This document shows positions 53,201 through 60,495 of a stretch of DNA of 64,000 nt, in pieces. The stretch comes from Clostridia bacterium. Lineage in GTDB: Bacteria; Bacillota; Clostridia; Oscillospirales; CAG-272. The stretch's first letter is position 1, and every line of letters begins with the position of its first letter. The translations under genes and the position numbers were made by a program. Below the pieces are notes generated by a model that worked only from the letters and a program-made list of their open reading frames with translations, did not search any database and was not told the origin of the DNA. The stretch covers positions 27,465-91,464 of the forward strand of contig JAFQEJ010000052.1 of NCBI GenBank assembly GCA_017399105.1, given 5' to 3'.

Positions 53201-56093
53201 TGACAACATTGCCGTGCATCAACATCGTACCTTTCGGCTTGCCCGTTGAGCCCGAGGTGTAGATCACATAGCAAAGATCGCTCGGCTCATTGATGTTATC
53301 GAGATTGTCGAGGGTATCCGCATAAAGAGATTCATCTGCAAGGTCAATGACAAAGTCCACGTTGGTGGGAGCGTCGGCATCAAGGATCAATGCCGCCTTA
53401 CAAGAGGCATCGTCAAGCATATAGGTAATTCTCTCTGCGGGAAAGGTAGGATCGATGGGCAGATATGCGCCGCCTGCCTTCAGTACGCCAAGCTGTGCCG
53501 CAAGCACCAAGTGACTGCGGTGGGCAATGATGGGAACGATATCATTTCTGCCGATACCGCCACGGCGCAAAGCGTGGGCAATGCAGTTTGCCATGCGGTT
53601 GGTCTCGGCATAGGTATAGGACGCCCCCTCAAATACTGCGGCGATTTTGTCAGGAATATTGGCGGCAACCTCCTCAAAGAGCTGATGAACGCACTTGTCG
53701 GAAGGATAATCAACGGCGGTGTCATTGAAGGTGTGAATGATGAGTTTCTTTTCGCTTTCGGGAAGAATGTCCACGTCTGCAACCGTCATATCACTCTTTG
53801 AGGTGATCTGCTCTACGATGCAGAGAATGCGGTCTTTGAGTAGAGCAACCTCGGCTTCATCCGAGAACTGCTCGGTCTGATAATCCAAGTTGAGCTTATA
53901 CACACCAAGGTGGTCGCGGTCATCAATGTGGAACGCCAAAGCAACCTCGCTGTTACCGTTGGTGTACCACTTGGAGCGCACGTTGCTCTCGGCATCGATC
54001 TGCGCGTTCTGATAGCTCATCATCACATCAAAGAGCTTTTCCACGTCACCGTAATGCTGATGAATGTCCGAAAGAATATGAGAATAAGGATATTTCTGAT
54101 GGCGGAAGATCTGCAAATGAAGATTGTTGATCTCAGCGCACAGCTCGCCAAGGGTCTTGTCCTCGCTTGGCTTTGCGGTCAGCGGAATGGTGGAAATGAA
54201 CATACCGAGGGAACGCTTATCCTTTGCACCGTCGCGGTTAAGAACGGCAAGACCAAGGCTCGGCGTATTGCCGCCACCGTTGATGCGGTCAAGATAAATG
54301 AGCATAGCCGCCTCAAAGACAGTTGCGGGGGAATATTCGTATTCCGCGCAGAACGCCTTGATCTGCTTTGAGAGCGTGGGAGAAACCTCTGCATACAGAC
54401 GGTTTGCAGAGGGGGATGTGCTTGACATGGCGTTGGGCTTGAGGCGCACGTACTCGGGATGCTCGGCATACATCTCCGACCAGAATGCCTTGTCTTTCTG
54501 ATACTTCTTGGAAGCAAAGTATTCCTGCTCCTTTGCCACAACGTCGGTATAGGGAGCGATATTCAGCACGGGTTCTTCACCCTTGATGAGTGCTTTGCAA
54601 GCGTGCAGGATAGCATCGTCAATAATGGTCATCGACCACGCATCCGAAACGATGTGGTGCATTACGGCAACGATAAGCCAAGAATCAACCTTTTTGAGAA
54701 TCTCAAAGCGGTAGAGCTTGCCATCGTAGGTGATGGGTGTTCTCATCAGAGCAGAAACGTGTTCGTCGATCTTCTCGTCGGTCATATTCTGCGCATCAAA
54801 AACGGTAATCGACTTGTATTTGTGTTCGGAAACGTATTGATAGACTTCGCCGTCATTTTCCGTAATGCGCAGACGAAGTCCCTCGGCGGCATCGATCAGC
54901 AGATTGATTGCTTTCTCGATGATCTCCGAGGTCAGTCCTTCCATAGAAAACTCAAGCGTACCGCCAATGTTGCCGAGGGCGGTTTCTGAGTAGAATTTTG
55001 TTTCGTTGTAGATGTTTTGTTGGGGTGTGGTGAGGTTATAATGCGTATTCATAGCAGTTTCCTTTATTGGGGGCCATTCAAAATTTATTTGCCGTAAAGT
55101 ATTGTAGGTCTTTTGGCAAGAAATTGTGATGTTATTGTTGTGTTTGTTCGTAGCATCAAAATACATAAGTGCGATTTGACAATATATATTATTTTGAGCT
55201 GCCTTTTTCATAGCAATATCAAATGTTCTGTCATCAGTCACTTGCAATTGCGGATGCTTTGCCAACAAATAATCGTAAAGCGAAAGCATATGTGGGTTGT
55301 AAATGTGATATACGCTATTATCTTTACTTGCGAGTTTTACGATTGCCTCTGCACAAAAATCAACATATGATTTGTCAATATTTATATTTTCTAATTTGGA
55401 GCAAATCATTCCAATATGCAGAATGGCTTTTTCTCTAATATAAAATGCATTAGCTTCATTGTTGATTTGGAAAATGCCGTCAGAATATCTTTCACAAATA
55501 TTACCCATGCGGTATATGGAAACATTCAATCCTTTAGTTTGAGCATTTCTCACACTTTGTTCGGCTAAATATTTGGTGTGAACATATATGTTTTCTTCAT
55601 ACCGCTGTCCAATATCAACGGATTCTTCATCATAGCACCATGCCCTTTTTTCTTGGGAACACAAATCGATTCCTGAAACGCTCAAGGTTGAGATATGGTG
55701 CATATGTGCATTAGCATATTGGCACAACTTAATAACATTTTCTGTGCCTATTACGTTTGCTTGATAACTTTTAGAAAAGTCTCCAAAATGTCGAACATCG
55801 GCGGCAGAATGAAAAACATCGCGAATAGAATGTACATACGTTTGATAGTCATCAGCAGATAAGCCAAATTTCTCCTTAGTTATATCACCCATAACAATGA
55901 TGATTCGATTCAAAAGATGATAAGACTCATTACCAAAGTAAAATTTGAAAATTTTAGAAAATCTATCAATGCATTCTTCTTGTGTTGCACCACGAACAAG
56001 ACAATATGCCTTTCCTTGATTATTTTTTAACCAGTAAAATAGTAAATGACTACCTAAAAAGCCTGTAGTTCCAGTAAAAAAAGAATCTTTCAT
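50205..56093 (-). CDS. NRPS-1: R-C-A-T-TE-TE, glycine-like pocket, tandem cysteine thioesterases
   Basis: 1962 residues from ATG 56093 (GAGGATGTGGA site). A reductase domain leads (~1-345: TGTTGFLGSHLL, catalytic YVHTK ~170), then C (~348-790; VMHHIVSDAW ~480), A (~810-1280; YTSGSTGKPKG ~945, IYGPTETTVW ~1093, NGKIDRKNLP ~1277), T (DLGMDSLTAI ~1333) and two thioesterases (~1395-1680, ~1690-1962), each with GYCIG (Cys for Ser) and a late GDHF His. The pocket reads D-I-T-Q-I-G-I-V-W-K, closest to glycine. A second ATG at 55052 with AAAGGAAA begins the C domain, so the R domain may be a later fusion. GC differs along the gene: AT-rich R, GC-richer C-A-T-TE1, AT-rich TE2. Confidence 0.92.
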   Translation of the reverse strand: MKDSFFTGTTGFLGSHLLFYWLKNNQGKAYCLVRGATQEECIDRFSKIFKFYFGNESYHLLNRIIIVMGDITKEKFGLSADDYQTYVHSIRDVFHSAADVRHFGDFSKSYQANVIGTENVIKLCQYANAHMHHISTLSVSGIDLCSQEKRAWCYDEESVDIGQRYEENIYVHTKYLAEQSVRNAQTKGLNVSIYRMGNICERYSDGIFQINNEANAFYIREKAILHIGMICSKLENINIDKSYVDFCAEAIVKLASKDNSVYHIYNPHMLSLYDYLLAKHPQLQVTDDRTFDIAMKKAAQNNIYCQIALMYFDATNKHNNNITISCQKTYNTLRQINFEWPPIKETAMNTHYNLTTPQQNIYNETKFYSETALGNIGGTLEFSMEGLTSEIIEKAINLLIDAAEGLRLRITENDGEVYQYVSEHKYKSITVFDAQNMTDEKIDEHVSALMRTPITYDGKLYRFEILKKVDSWLIVAVMHHIVSDAWSMTIIDDAILHACKALIKGEEPVLNIAPYTDVVAKEQEYFASKKYQKDKAFWSEMYAEHPEYVRLKPNAMSSTSPSANRLYAEVSPTLSKQIKAFCAEYEYSPATVFEAAMLIYLDRINGGGNTPSLGLAVLNRDGAKDKRSLGMFISTIPLTAKPSEDKTLGELCAEINNLHLQIFRHQKYPYSHILSDIHQHYGDVEKLFDVMMSYQNAQIDAESNVRSKWYTNGNSEVALAFHIDDRDHLGVYKLNLDYQTEQFSDEAEVALLKDRILCIVEQITSKSDMTVADVDILPESEKKLIIHTFNDTAVDYPSDKCVHQLFEEVAANIPDKIAAVFEGASYTYAETNRMANCIAHALRRGGIGRNDIVPIIAHRSHLVLAAQLGVLKAGGAYLPIDPTFPAERITYMLDDASCKAALILDADAPTNVDFVIDLADESLYADTLDNLDNINEPSDLCYVIYTSGSTGKPKGTMLMHGNVVNFCSNNEHNIITHCITEEQKRIVSTTTIGFDIYVTESLLSLLNGLTVYYANDDESKMQSKLAKLITENEIEIIQTTPTKMKMYMQDKSDLTWLSHLKVIILGGEVFPESLYEELRHYTDARIWNIYGPTETTVWSSVDEVTSPVITIGNPIANTQILICNEKGELCPVGIAGELCIAGNGVCRGYLNREELTAEKFIDNPYVPGKLYKTGDLASYRTDGKLLCYGRIDSQVKIRGLRVELGEIESVMNSFDGIVLSATTVKTHGEHQYLVGYYVAESDIDEKKLREHILAQLPKYMCPHYFMRLEKIAFTPNGKIDRKNLPDVDFESRENHNEITLPETPMQQEVYDVLCDFIKGTAFGIDEDFFDLGMDSLTAINLTSALSKKYACELSVNDVYKFNTVEKMAEHLSAFASHTKNHDLVLIKDGGDTNLFLIHGGNGVVGNFVQLSTQIETNYNWYGVDYPMNEEFYYPHVISIPELAAQYVERIRAVQPHGPYHLLGYCIGGQIVLEMAYLLEQAGQKVENIYLITALVNDISNLTYPCIDDDDDDAITRVLFGDNEHNMALIADRTNGIWNAVYSHINDFELDMPVFRQKVIALMNPIDIARAVPDYDSADAKKILYFVNLIRSLIYGGRAYTDMRIIHAPIYLFSPDHDPMLGDNEQNAALWQGHTTEKLMNYIFDGDHFSWFEEGRNAEFLKYFKNSCERTEKLTLLKSGNDKNIFFIHGGNGLASAFISLCNKVNIDATCWGVGLPFNKENYQPQLRTIHEMAKWYIERIRKVQPRGPYSFGGYCIGAVIGLEMAYILEQEGETVEVLYGVSTLANDIACQGEGIDLAKEKDFVINLFTDTVKNLSILNQETSENIWDTVYAHISELEIDSIAFRERAFQIMQPVDIKRGIPNFESCEINDILYYINVIRSLCHASTTLAGHSTINAPIYLLSADKDTMVPDIESNAKCWQSHTTADFENIIYDGDHFNMFESENNDDFCEKFEKVISTKGL

Positions 56094-56126
56094 ATTCCAC
56101 ATCCTCATAATTTTTATAATATTATG

Positions 56127-56281
56127 TGTTAACAAAGGTACACCTTTGTTTCCGTTAGCTCATTGACAGATAAAAAGGAATATGATATAATATATTATGT
56201 ATTTTTATGCACATTTTTGGCTTTTATGGTCGTTTGGGTTTCTTTGCACAATATGTCAACGAAGGTGTACTTTTGTTAACA
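56127..56281. promoter_or_regulatory. Invertible promoter segment upstream of the NRPS operon (OFF orientation)
   Basis: Two 24-bp sites in inverted orientation (56127-56150 and 56258-56281; 22 of 24 positions agree) flank 107 bp. Each core is a dyad with a 2-bp centre: AACAAAGGT-AC-ACCTTTGTT on the left (perfect 9-bp arms) and AACGAAGGT-GT-ACTTTTGTT on the right. Central AC versus GT means opposite polarity, as serine invertases need for inversion. The segment holds one perfect promoter pointing right, away from NRPS-1. It lies between NRPS-1 (start 56093) and the small serine recombinase (stop 56315). Confidence 0.8.
56163..56191 (+). promoter_or_regulatory. Perfect consensus promoter inside the invertible segment
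   Basis: TTGACA at 56163-56168, exactly 17 bp, TATAAT at 56186-56191, plus strand. As sequenced, it would transcribe antisense into the small serine recombinase gene. After inversion about the two central dinucleotides its -10 would fall near 56217-56222 on the minus strand, giving the NRPS operon a leader of about 115 nt. Confidence 0.9.
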
Positions 56282-56314
56282 TTTGTCGGAAATTATATAT
56301 GTGCTACTGTTCTA

Positions 56315-56938
56315 TTATATATTTTTAGCAGAAATATTTTCCTTCATATCTCGCATAACCCATCTCTTAAATCCGGTATGCGATATGCCAAGTTGCCGTC
56401 CTGCTTCTCTTGCGGAAATGACTCCGTCCATCCATTCGCTTTTGACTTTTTCGTAGTTGTCTGGACGGTCCATTGCGACTCTGCCAAGGTGGACACCGTT
56501 TGCTCTTGCCGCTTCGATTCCTTCACGCTGACGCTGCTTGATGAATTCACGCTCGGTCTGTGCTACGTAGGATAGTAGCTGTAGCACAATGTCGGCTATC
56601 AGCGTTCCTGTAAGGTCTTTGCCTTTCCGTGTATCAAGCAGGGGCATATCAATAACAACAACATCAGCTTGTTTCTCCTTTGTGAGAACTCTCCATTGTT
56701 CTAAAATTTCATCATAGTTACGCCCGAGTCGGTCGATACTCTTAATCACAAGAGTGTCTCCCGGCTTTATTATTTTGACCAGTCGCTTGTATCCAGGACG
56801 CTCAAAATCTTTTCCCGATTGCTTGTCGCAGATCATATTGGCAGGCAATACTCCGAAATCTTCCATCGCTCGAACCTGCCTGTCCTCGTTTTGCTCCCGT
56901 GTGCTGACACGGATGTATCCATATAATTTGTGTTCCAT
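56315..56938 (-). CDS. Small serine recombinase (invertase/resolvase)
   Basis: 207 residues from ATG 56938 (GGAGGAAAC site). Catalytic Ser in YGYIRVSTREQNEDRQ (~5-20); SIDRLGRNYDEI (~65-76) and QTEREFIKQRQREGI (~123-137) are the usual resolvase/invertase core. A C-terminal HTH (ISAREAGRQLGISHTGFKRWV) binds DNA. Length suits DNA invertases and resolvases. It is 34 bp from the right invertible site and reads toward NRPS-1 with no clear terminator. The obvious job is inverting the 56127-56281 segment; resolving element dimers is the alternative. Confidence 0.93.
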   Translation of the reverse strand: MEHKLYGYIRVSTREQNEDRQVRAMEDFGVLPANMICDKQSGKDFERPGYKRLVKIIKPGDTLVIKSIDRLGRNYDEILEQWRVLTKEKQADVVVIDMPLLDTRKGKDLTGTLIADIVLQLLSYVAQTEREFIKQRQREGIEAARANGVHLGRVAMDRPDNYEKVKSEWMDGVISAREAGRQLGISHTGFKRWVMRDMKENISAKNI

Positions 56939-57047
56939 GTGTGTTTCCTCCATAACAGTGATACTATATATTTTACCAACTGAGATAAAAGAAACCGTGA
57001 CTAACCATATTTCTATCGTCAAAATCAGCATACACGCCGAAATTATA

Positions 57048-57146
57048 TGATATATCGTATATTATAGCACACTTTTGCGAAATATACGATATTTCGCATA
57101 CGAAAAATCGCATATTAGTATAGAATATTTATCAACGATATATCGT
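57048..57146. promoter_or_regulatory. Operator-like palindromes between the invertase and Xre genes
   Basis: TGATATATCGT (57048-57058), a 23-bp palindrome with perfect 10-bp arms TGCGAAATAT / ATATTTCGCA and centre ACG (57076-57098), and ACGATATATCGT (57135-57146, perfect). Probably Xre binding sites controlling the divergent invertase and Xre promoters. Confidence 0.6.
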
Positions 57147-57164
57147 AGAAAGTGGGGGATACGG

Positions 57165-57407
57165 TTGAACACAAAGGAAGCTGTAGCGAAACGGATATTA
57201 CAGCTATGCGAGGAAAAGAATATTGCGATCAACGCACTTGCAAATTTGTCGGGTGTAACTCCGTCAACGGTTTACAGTATGCTGAATGAAAAGAGTCAGA
57301 ACCCCGGTGTTGTTTCCATCAAGAAGCTCTGCGATGGCCTTGATATTTCTGTCAGAGAATTTTTCAATAGTGATCTGTTCGACGATTTGGAACAGGAAAT
57401 AAAATAA
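57165..57407 (+). CDS. Xre-family helix-turn-helix regulator
   Basis: 80 residues from TTG 57165, chosen because GTGGGGGA lies just upstream; an ATG at 57075 would add residues that are not part of the fold. The five-helix Xre domain is complete: AVAKRILQLCEEKNIAINAL then NLSGVTPSTVYSMLN (recognition helix ~31-40) and VVSIKKLCDGLDISVREFF. It is divergent from the invertase across the palindromes, so it likely represses the invertase and itself, setting the switching rate. Confidence 0.88.
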   Translation: MNTKEAVAKRILQLCEEKNIAINALANLSGVTPSTVYSMLNEKSQNPGVVSIKKLCDGLDISVREFFNSDLFDDLEQEIK

Positions 57408-57481
57408 AGCAGATAGCTGACGGATCGGGTCTCGAATTCAGTTACCTGCCTTCATTGTTATGAATACTTAGTGTGAAACGA

Positions 57482-57530
57482 AAAAGCCATAGTACAGAAC
57501 TCAAATGAATTCTATACTATGGCTTTTCTC
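57482..57530 (+). terminator. Terminator of the Xre gene
   Basis: AAAAGCCATAGTA / TACTATGGCTTTT arms (57482-57494 / 57515-57527), then TCTC. Confidence 0.8.
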
Positions 57531-57568
57531 GCACTCGTCAATCGGCTATTTTCACAAGATATTTAGAT

Positions 57569-57604
57569 ATCCTTATGAGAAGTAGCGTTATGGATTCCCT
57601 TTTT
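57569..57604 (-). repeat. Right inverted repeat of the element
   Basis: ATCCTTATGAGAAGTAGC (57569-57586), 5 bp different, then GGATTCCCTTTT; reverse complement of the left repeat at 37178-37211. It ends 12 bp before the stop of the host AraC gene. Confidence 0.85.
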
Positions 57605-57616
57605 TACGTTGTCAGG

Positions 57617-58426
57617 TTATTCTACAGGGGTTATATGTCTCAAACAATTTTCGCGATATTTGCTTGGTGTAATTTGCAGAGACTTCCGGAAAGCACGAAT
57701 GAAGCTGTTGGTATCAAGAAAGCCACTATCTTCAGCGATTTCAGCCAGTGAAAGCTTGTTGTCGTGCAGCAGCTTAGCTGCGTGAGATATGCGGCAGCGG
57801 TTACGGTATTGATGGGGGGAGAGTCCGGTATAGGTCTTGAATTTCACATGAAAATATGCCGGACTTACGTAGAAATGGTTGGCAATTTCATCAATCGAGA
57901 GTTTTTCGCGAGAATGTGTTTCGATGAAGCGGCAGTATGCTTCGAGCTTTTCGTCTTTGATCACGAAGGGGCTGGGATCGATGCGATAGAGGGAGATGAG
58001 CAGGGATGAGAAGAGACAGAAAAGGCGTTCTGAACGAAAAGGGGAAGTTGTGATATATTCCTCGTGAATTTGTTCGATGAGGCGGATTGTATCCGGATGC
58101 TCTGAAAGATGGAATATGATAGCGTTCGTAGAATCTCTTCTGAGAAGAATGGAAGTGAGCTCCAATGGGACGTTGTGCAGCATATAATCTGCGGAGGAAA
58201 CGCGAAAGCCGTATCGTTTGCAGGGAAATTGTGTGAATATGATATGATGAATGAAATAAGGGGGAAAAATGACAAGATCACCATTGGAGATCGAAAAATT
58301 GCTGGCATTGGCTTTTAGAATTGCGGTGGCTATGGGGAAATACATAAATTCAATATCCGGATGTAAATGCTCACCGCAGGAAACGATTTCCTCGTCGGAA
58401 AACCATCCTTCACATATCAGTTCCAC
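57617..58426 (-). CDS. AraC-family transcriptional regulator
   Basis: 269 residues. An N-terminal cupin-like sensor (~1-120; GDLVIFPPYFIHHIIF) is followed by two HTHs (~165-262) with SLAEIAEDSGFLDTNSFIRAFRKS. It is divergent from the binding-protein gene at 58724 across 297 bp and is the probable sugar regulator of that gene. The mobile element ends 12 bp downstream, so it narrowly misses this gene. Confidence 0.88.
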   Translation of the reverse strand: MELICEGWFSDEEIVSCGEHLHPDIEFMYFPIATAILKANASNFSISNGDLVIFPPYFIHHIIFTQFPCKRYGFRVSSADYMLHNVPLELTSILLRRDSTNAIIFHLSEHPDTIRLIEQIHEEYITTSPFRSERLFCLFSSLLISLYRIDPSPFVIKDEKLEAYCRFIETHSREKLSIDEIANHFYVSPAYFHVKFKTYTGLSPHQYRNRCRISHAAKLLHDNKLSLAEIAEDSGFLDTNSFIRAFRKSLQITPSKYRENCLRHITPVE

Positions 58427-58723
58427 TGTATCAACTCCTTTGAACTATTATGGCAGAATTGATGAATATAAGGAATCAATGCATGAATTCGCTGCGTCCA
58501 TTATATCACAGAGTGTTTTGCATTACAAGAAAAATAGAGAAAATGCATATAATATTATAATAATTGCTGATGATAAATATTCGGCTCTATGCTATAATTA
58601 AGTTAATTAAACACCGATATACGCCAAAAACAGACATTATGCTTTGATAAATCATGTTGTAATGAAGGGAGCTGCTCAGACAGCGAGACGAGTTTTTGAC
58701 GATAGGGTGAAGAAAGGAGAAAA

Positions 58724-60211
58724 ATGATGAAAAGAACCTTATCTTTAGTTTTGATTGCGCTTATGTTGATTCTTCAGCTTGGAGCATGCTCGGGTGCGCC
58801 GGCAGATCAGGACAAAGAACTCTCAAATGAGACTACCGCAGCGGTTGAGACTGAGCCCAAAACGGTGGCAGGCATGGAGCGCGCAAATCTGCCGGAGAAG
58901 AATTTTGACGGAGAAGAGATCGTTTTCCTTGGAGGAGCAAACGACAGCTCAGGTTATGCATGGCGCTTTATCGACAGCGCGGAGCAGACCGGAGAAGTTC
59001 TGAATGATGCTATTTATGTTCGTAATCGCAAGGTTGAAGCGACATATGGCGTGAAAATTTCGGCGATCCTGCCGGAGAACTCATCGGATACCAAGGTGAT
59101 TACCAACAGCATCAATGCATCCGACAGCAGCTTTGATGCGATTGTATGGAGAATCGATCAGCTGATGCCTCTGGCAAGGGATAATTTCCTTGTGGATTAT
59201 GGTGACATGACCTATATAGACACGAGTGCATCCTGGTGGGATCAGTCATTGGTTGAGGGGCTGACGCTGTTTGATCAGCTATATTTCTGCACCGGCGATA
59301 TTTCTCCCTGGACAGATGCGCGTGTGAATTCGATCGTCTTTAACAAGGACATGTGCCGCGAACTGGGACTTGAGCTGCCTTATCAAAGCGTTTTTGACGG
59401 AACATGGACGATTGAGAAGTTCAACACCTACATCAGCAATGTAAACAGCGATATCAACGGCGACAGTAAGATGGATTATGATGACAGATGGGGATTTTTC
59501 TCCCAGAATGGCTGTGGATGGATGGTGTATTTCTCGGGCGGCGGCAGAATTACCGATACGGTCGGTGATGAGCCTGTGATTTCCTTCAGCAGTGAGCGGA
59601 ATGTCACGCTTGCCAATATGGCTCTTTCGATTTCTACCGATAAATCCAAAACGCTGATGGCGGATCCATATGTTAACTCAAATGGCGGTTGGCCGGCAGC
59701 ATCTGCATGGTTTGCAAACGGCGGTTCGCTGATGCGCTCCTCTGTGTTTGAGCCTGTTCCCCGTGATTACAGATCGATGGAGACCGATTTCGGTGTGCTC
59801 CCCTTCCCGAAGCTGGATGAAAATCAGGACCGTTACTATACGCTTCCCGAATATGCAACCCCTGTGATTTCATTCCCGACAACCTGTGACCGCGAATCGG
59901 TCAGCCTTATCGTAGAAGCGATGGCTGCTGAGTCCACATATACCGTTACTGAGGCATTCTATGAAAACTGCCTTAACGAAAAGTCGGTCAGAGATGAAGA
60001 GTCAAAGCAGATTCTGAAGATTATCTTCGACAGCAAGATTTTTGATATTGGCTATTTCCTCAACCTCGGCGATTTCCGCGGACAGCTCAATAAGCTCGAG
60101 GGCGCAGGTACAACCGATGTGGCAAGTACATTCGAGAAGATCAACAAAACAGCGCAAAAGGCACTTGAAAAGCTGATTGAGGACTACATCAAGCTGGCAG
60201 AAGCAAAATAA
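58724..60211 (+). CDS. Lipoprotein sugar-binding protein (ABC family 1)
   Basis: 495 residues, GAAAGGAG before the ATG. Lipobox LQLGACSGAPAD (Cys ~24). Two-lobed binding protein with MPLARDNFLVDYGDMTYIDT (~146-165) and AASAWFANGGSLMRSSVFE (~325-343). It has no permease partner here, so it must use permeases elsewhere, possibly the second pair at 35096-37144 if the element split an older locus (inference). TATAAT at 58592 has only a weak -35. A structured repeat follows. Confidence 0.85.
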   Translation: MMKRTLSLVLIALMLILQLGACSGAPADQDKELSNETTAAVETEPKTVAGMERANLPEKNFDGEEIVFLGGANDSSGYAWRFIDSAEQTGEVLNDAIYVRNRKVEATYGVKISAILPENSSDTKVITNSINASDSSFDAIVWRIDQLMPLARDNFLVDYGDMTYIDTSASWWDQSLVEGLTLFDQLYFCTGDISPWTDARVNSIVFNKDMCRELGLELPYQSVFDGTWTIEKFNTYISNVNSDINGDSKMDYDDRWGFFSQNGCGWMVYFSGGGRITDTVGDEPVISFSSERNVTLANMALSISTDKSKTLMADPYVNSNGGWPAASAWFANGGSLMRSSVFEPVPRDYRSMETDFGVLPFPKLDENQDRYYTLPEYATPVISFPTTCDRESVSLIVEAMAAESTYTVTEAFYENCLNEKSVRDEESKQILKIIFDSKIFDIGYFLNLGDFRGQLNKLEGAGTTDVASTFEKINKTAQKALEKLIEDYIKLAEAK

Positions 60212-60223
60212 TATGATAAGTTA

Positions 60224-60390
60224 GGGCTGTTGCAAATGGAACATTTGAAACAGCCCAGCCACAAAATCTTCGATTTTGGGGTGTATATTGATTGGTTTTC
60301 GGGCATAAATGCCCGAAAATGACGGTCATTGACCGGCAAAATCAATATCCAAGGGGCTGACGCATGCAAATGCGACAGCCCCTTTGTAAT
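60224..60390 (+). repeat. Dispersed structured repeat, copy B
   Basis: Same four-part layout as 23383-23544, 12 bp after a stop codon. Junction hairpin reads TTTTCGGGCAT-AA-ATGCCCGAAAA; relative to copy A two stem pairs change together (A-T to C-G and C-G to T-A). The final hairpin is GGGGCTG-A-CGCAT / ATGCG-A-CAGCCCC followed by TTTG. Confidence 0.85.
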
Positions 60391-60495
60391 GTCTATAGGC
60401 ATTGCATATGGGCAGATTATATCTACCGTCACTCTCGTGGTATGCAGATTCGGCTTTGTATACCTAACGCCGAAATGGCCCGGCGGTGCTGCCGC

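Noticed and set aside
52173..53249. 358-codon plus-strand frame opposite NRPS-1
   Set aside because: Antisense shadow of the A and T domains; no ribosome site and no recognisable fold, while the minus strand shows all NRPS motifs.
56094..56127. Fixed promoter for NRPS-1 outside the invertible segment
   Set aside because: AT-rich, but the only pairing (TTGTTA with AATTAT) is weak and would leave almost no leader; kept as a caveat, as is readthrough from the invertase gene.
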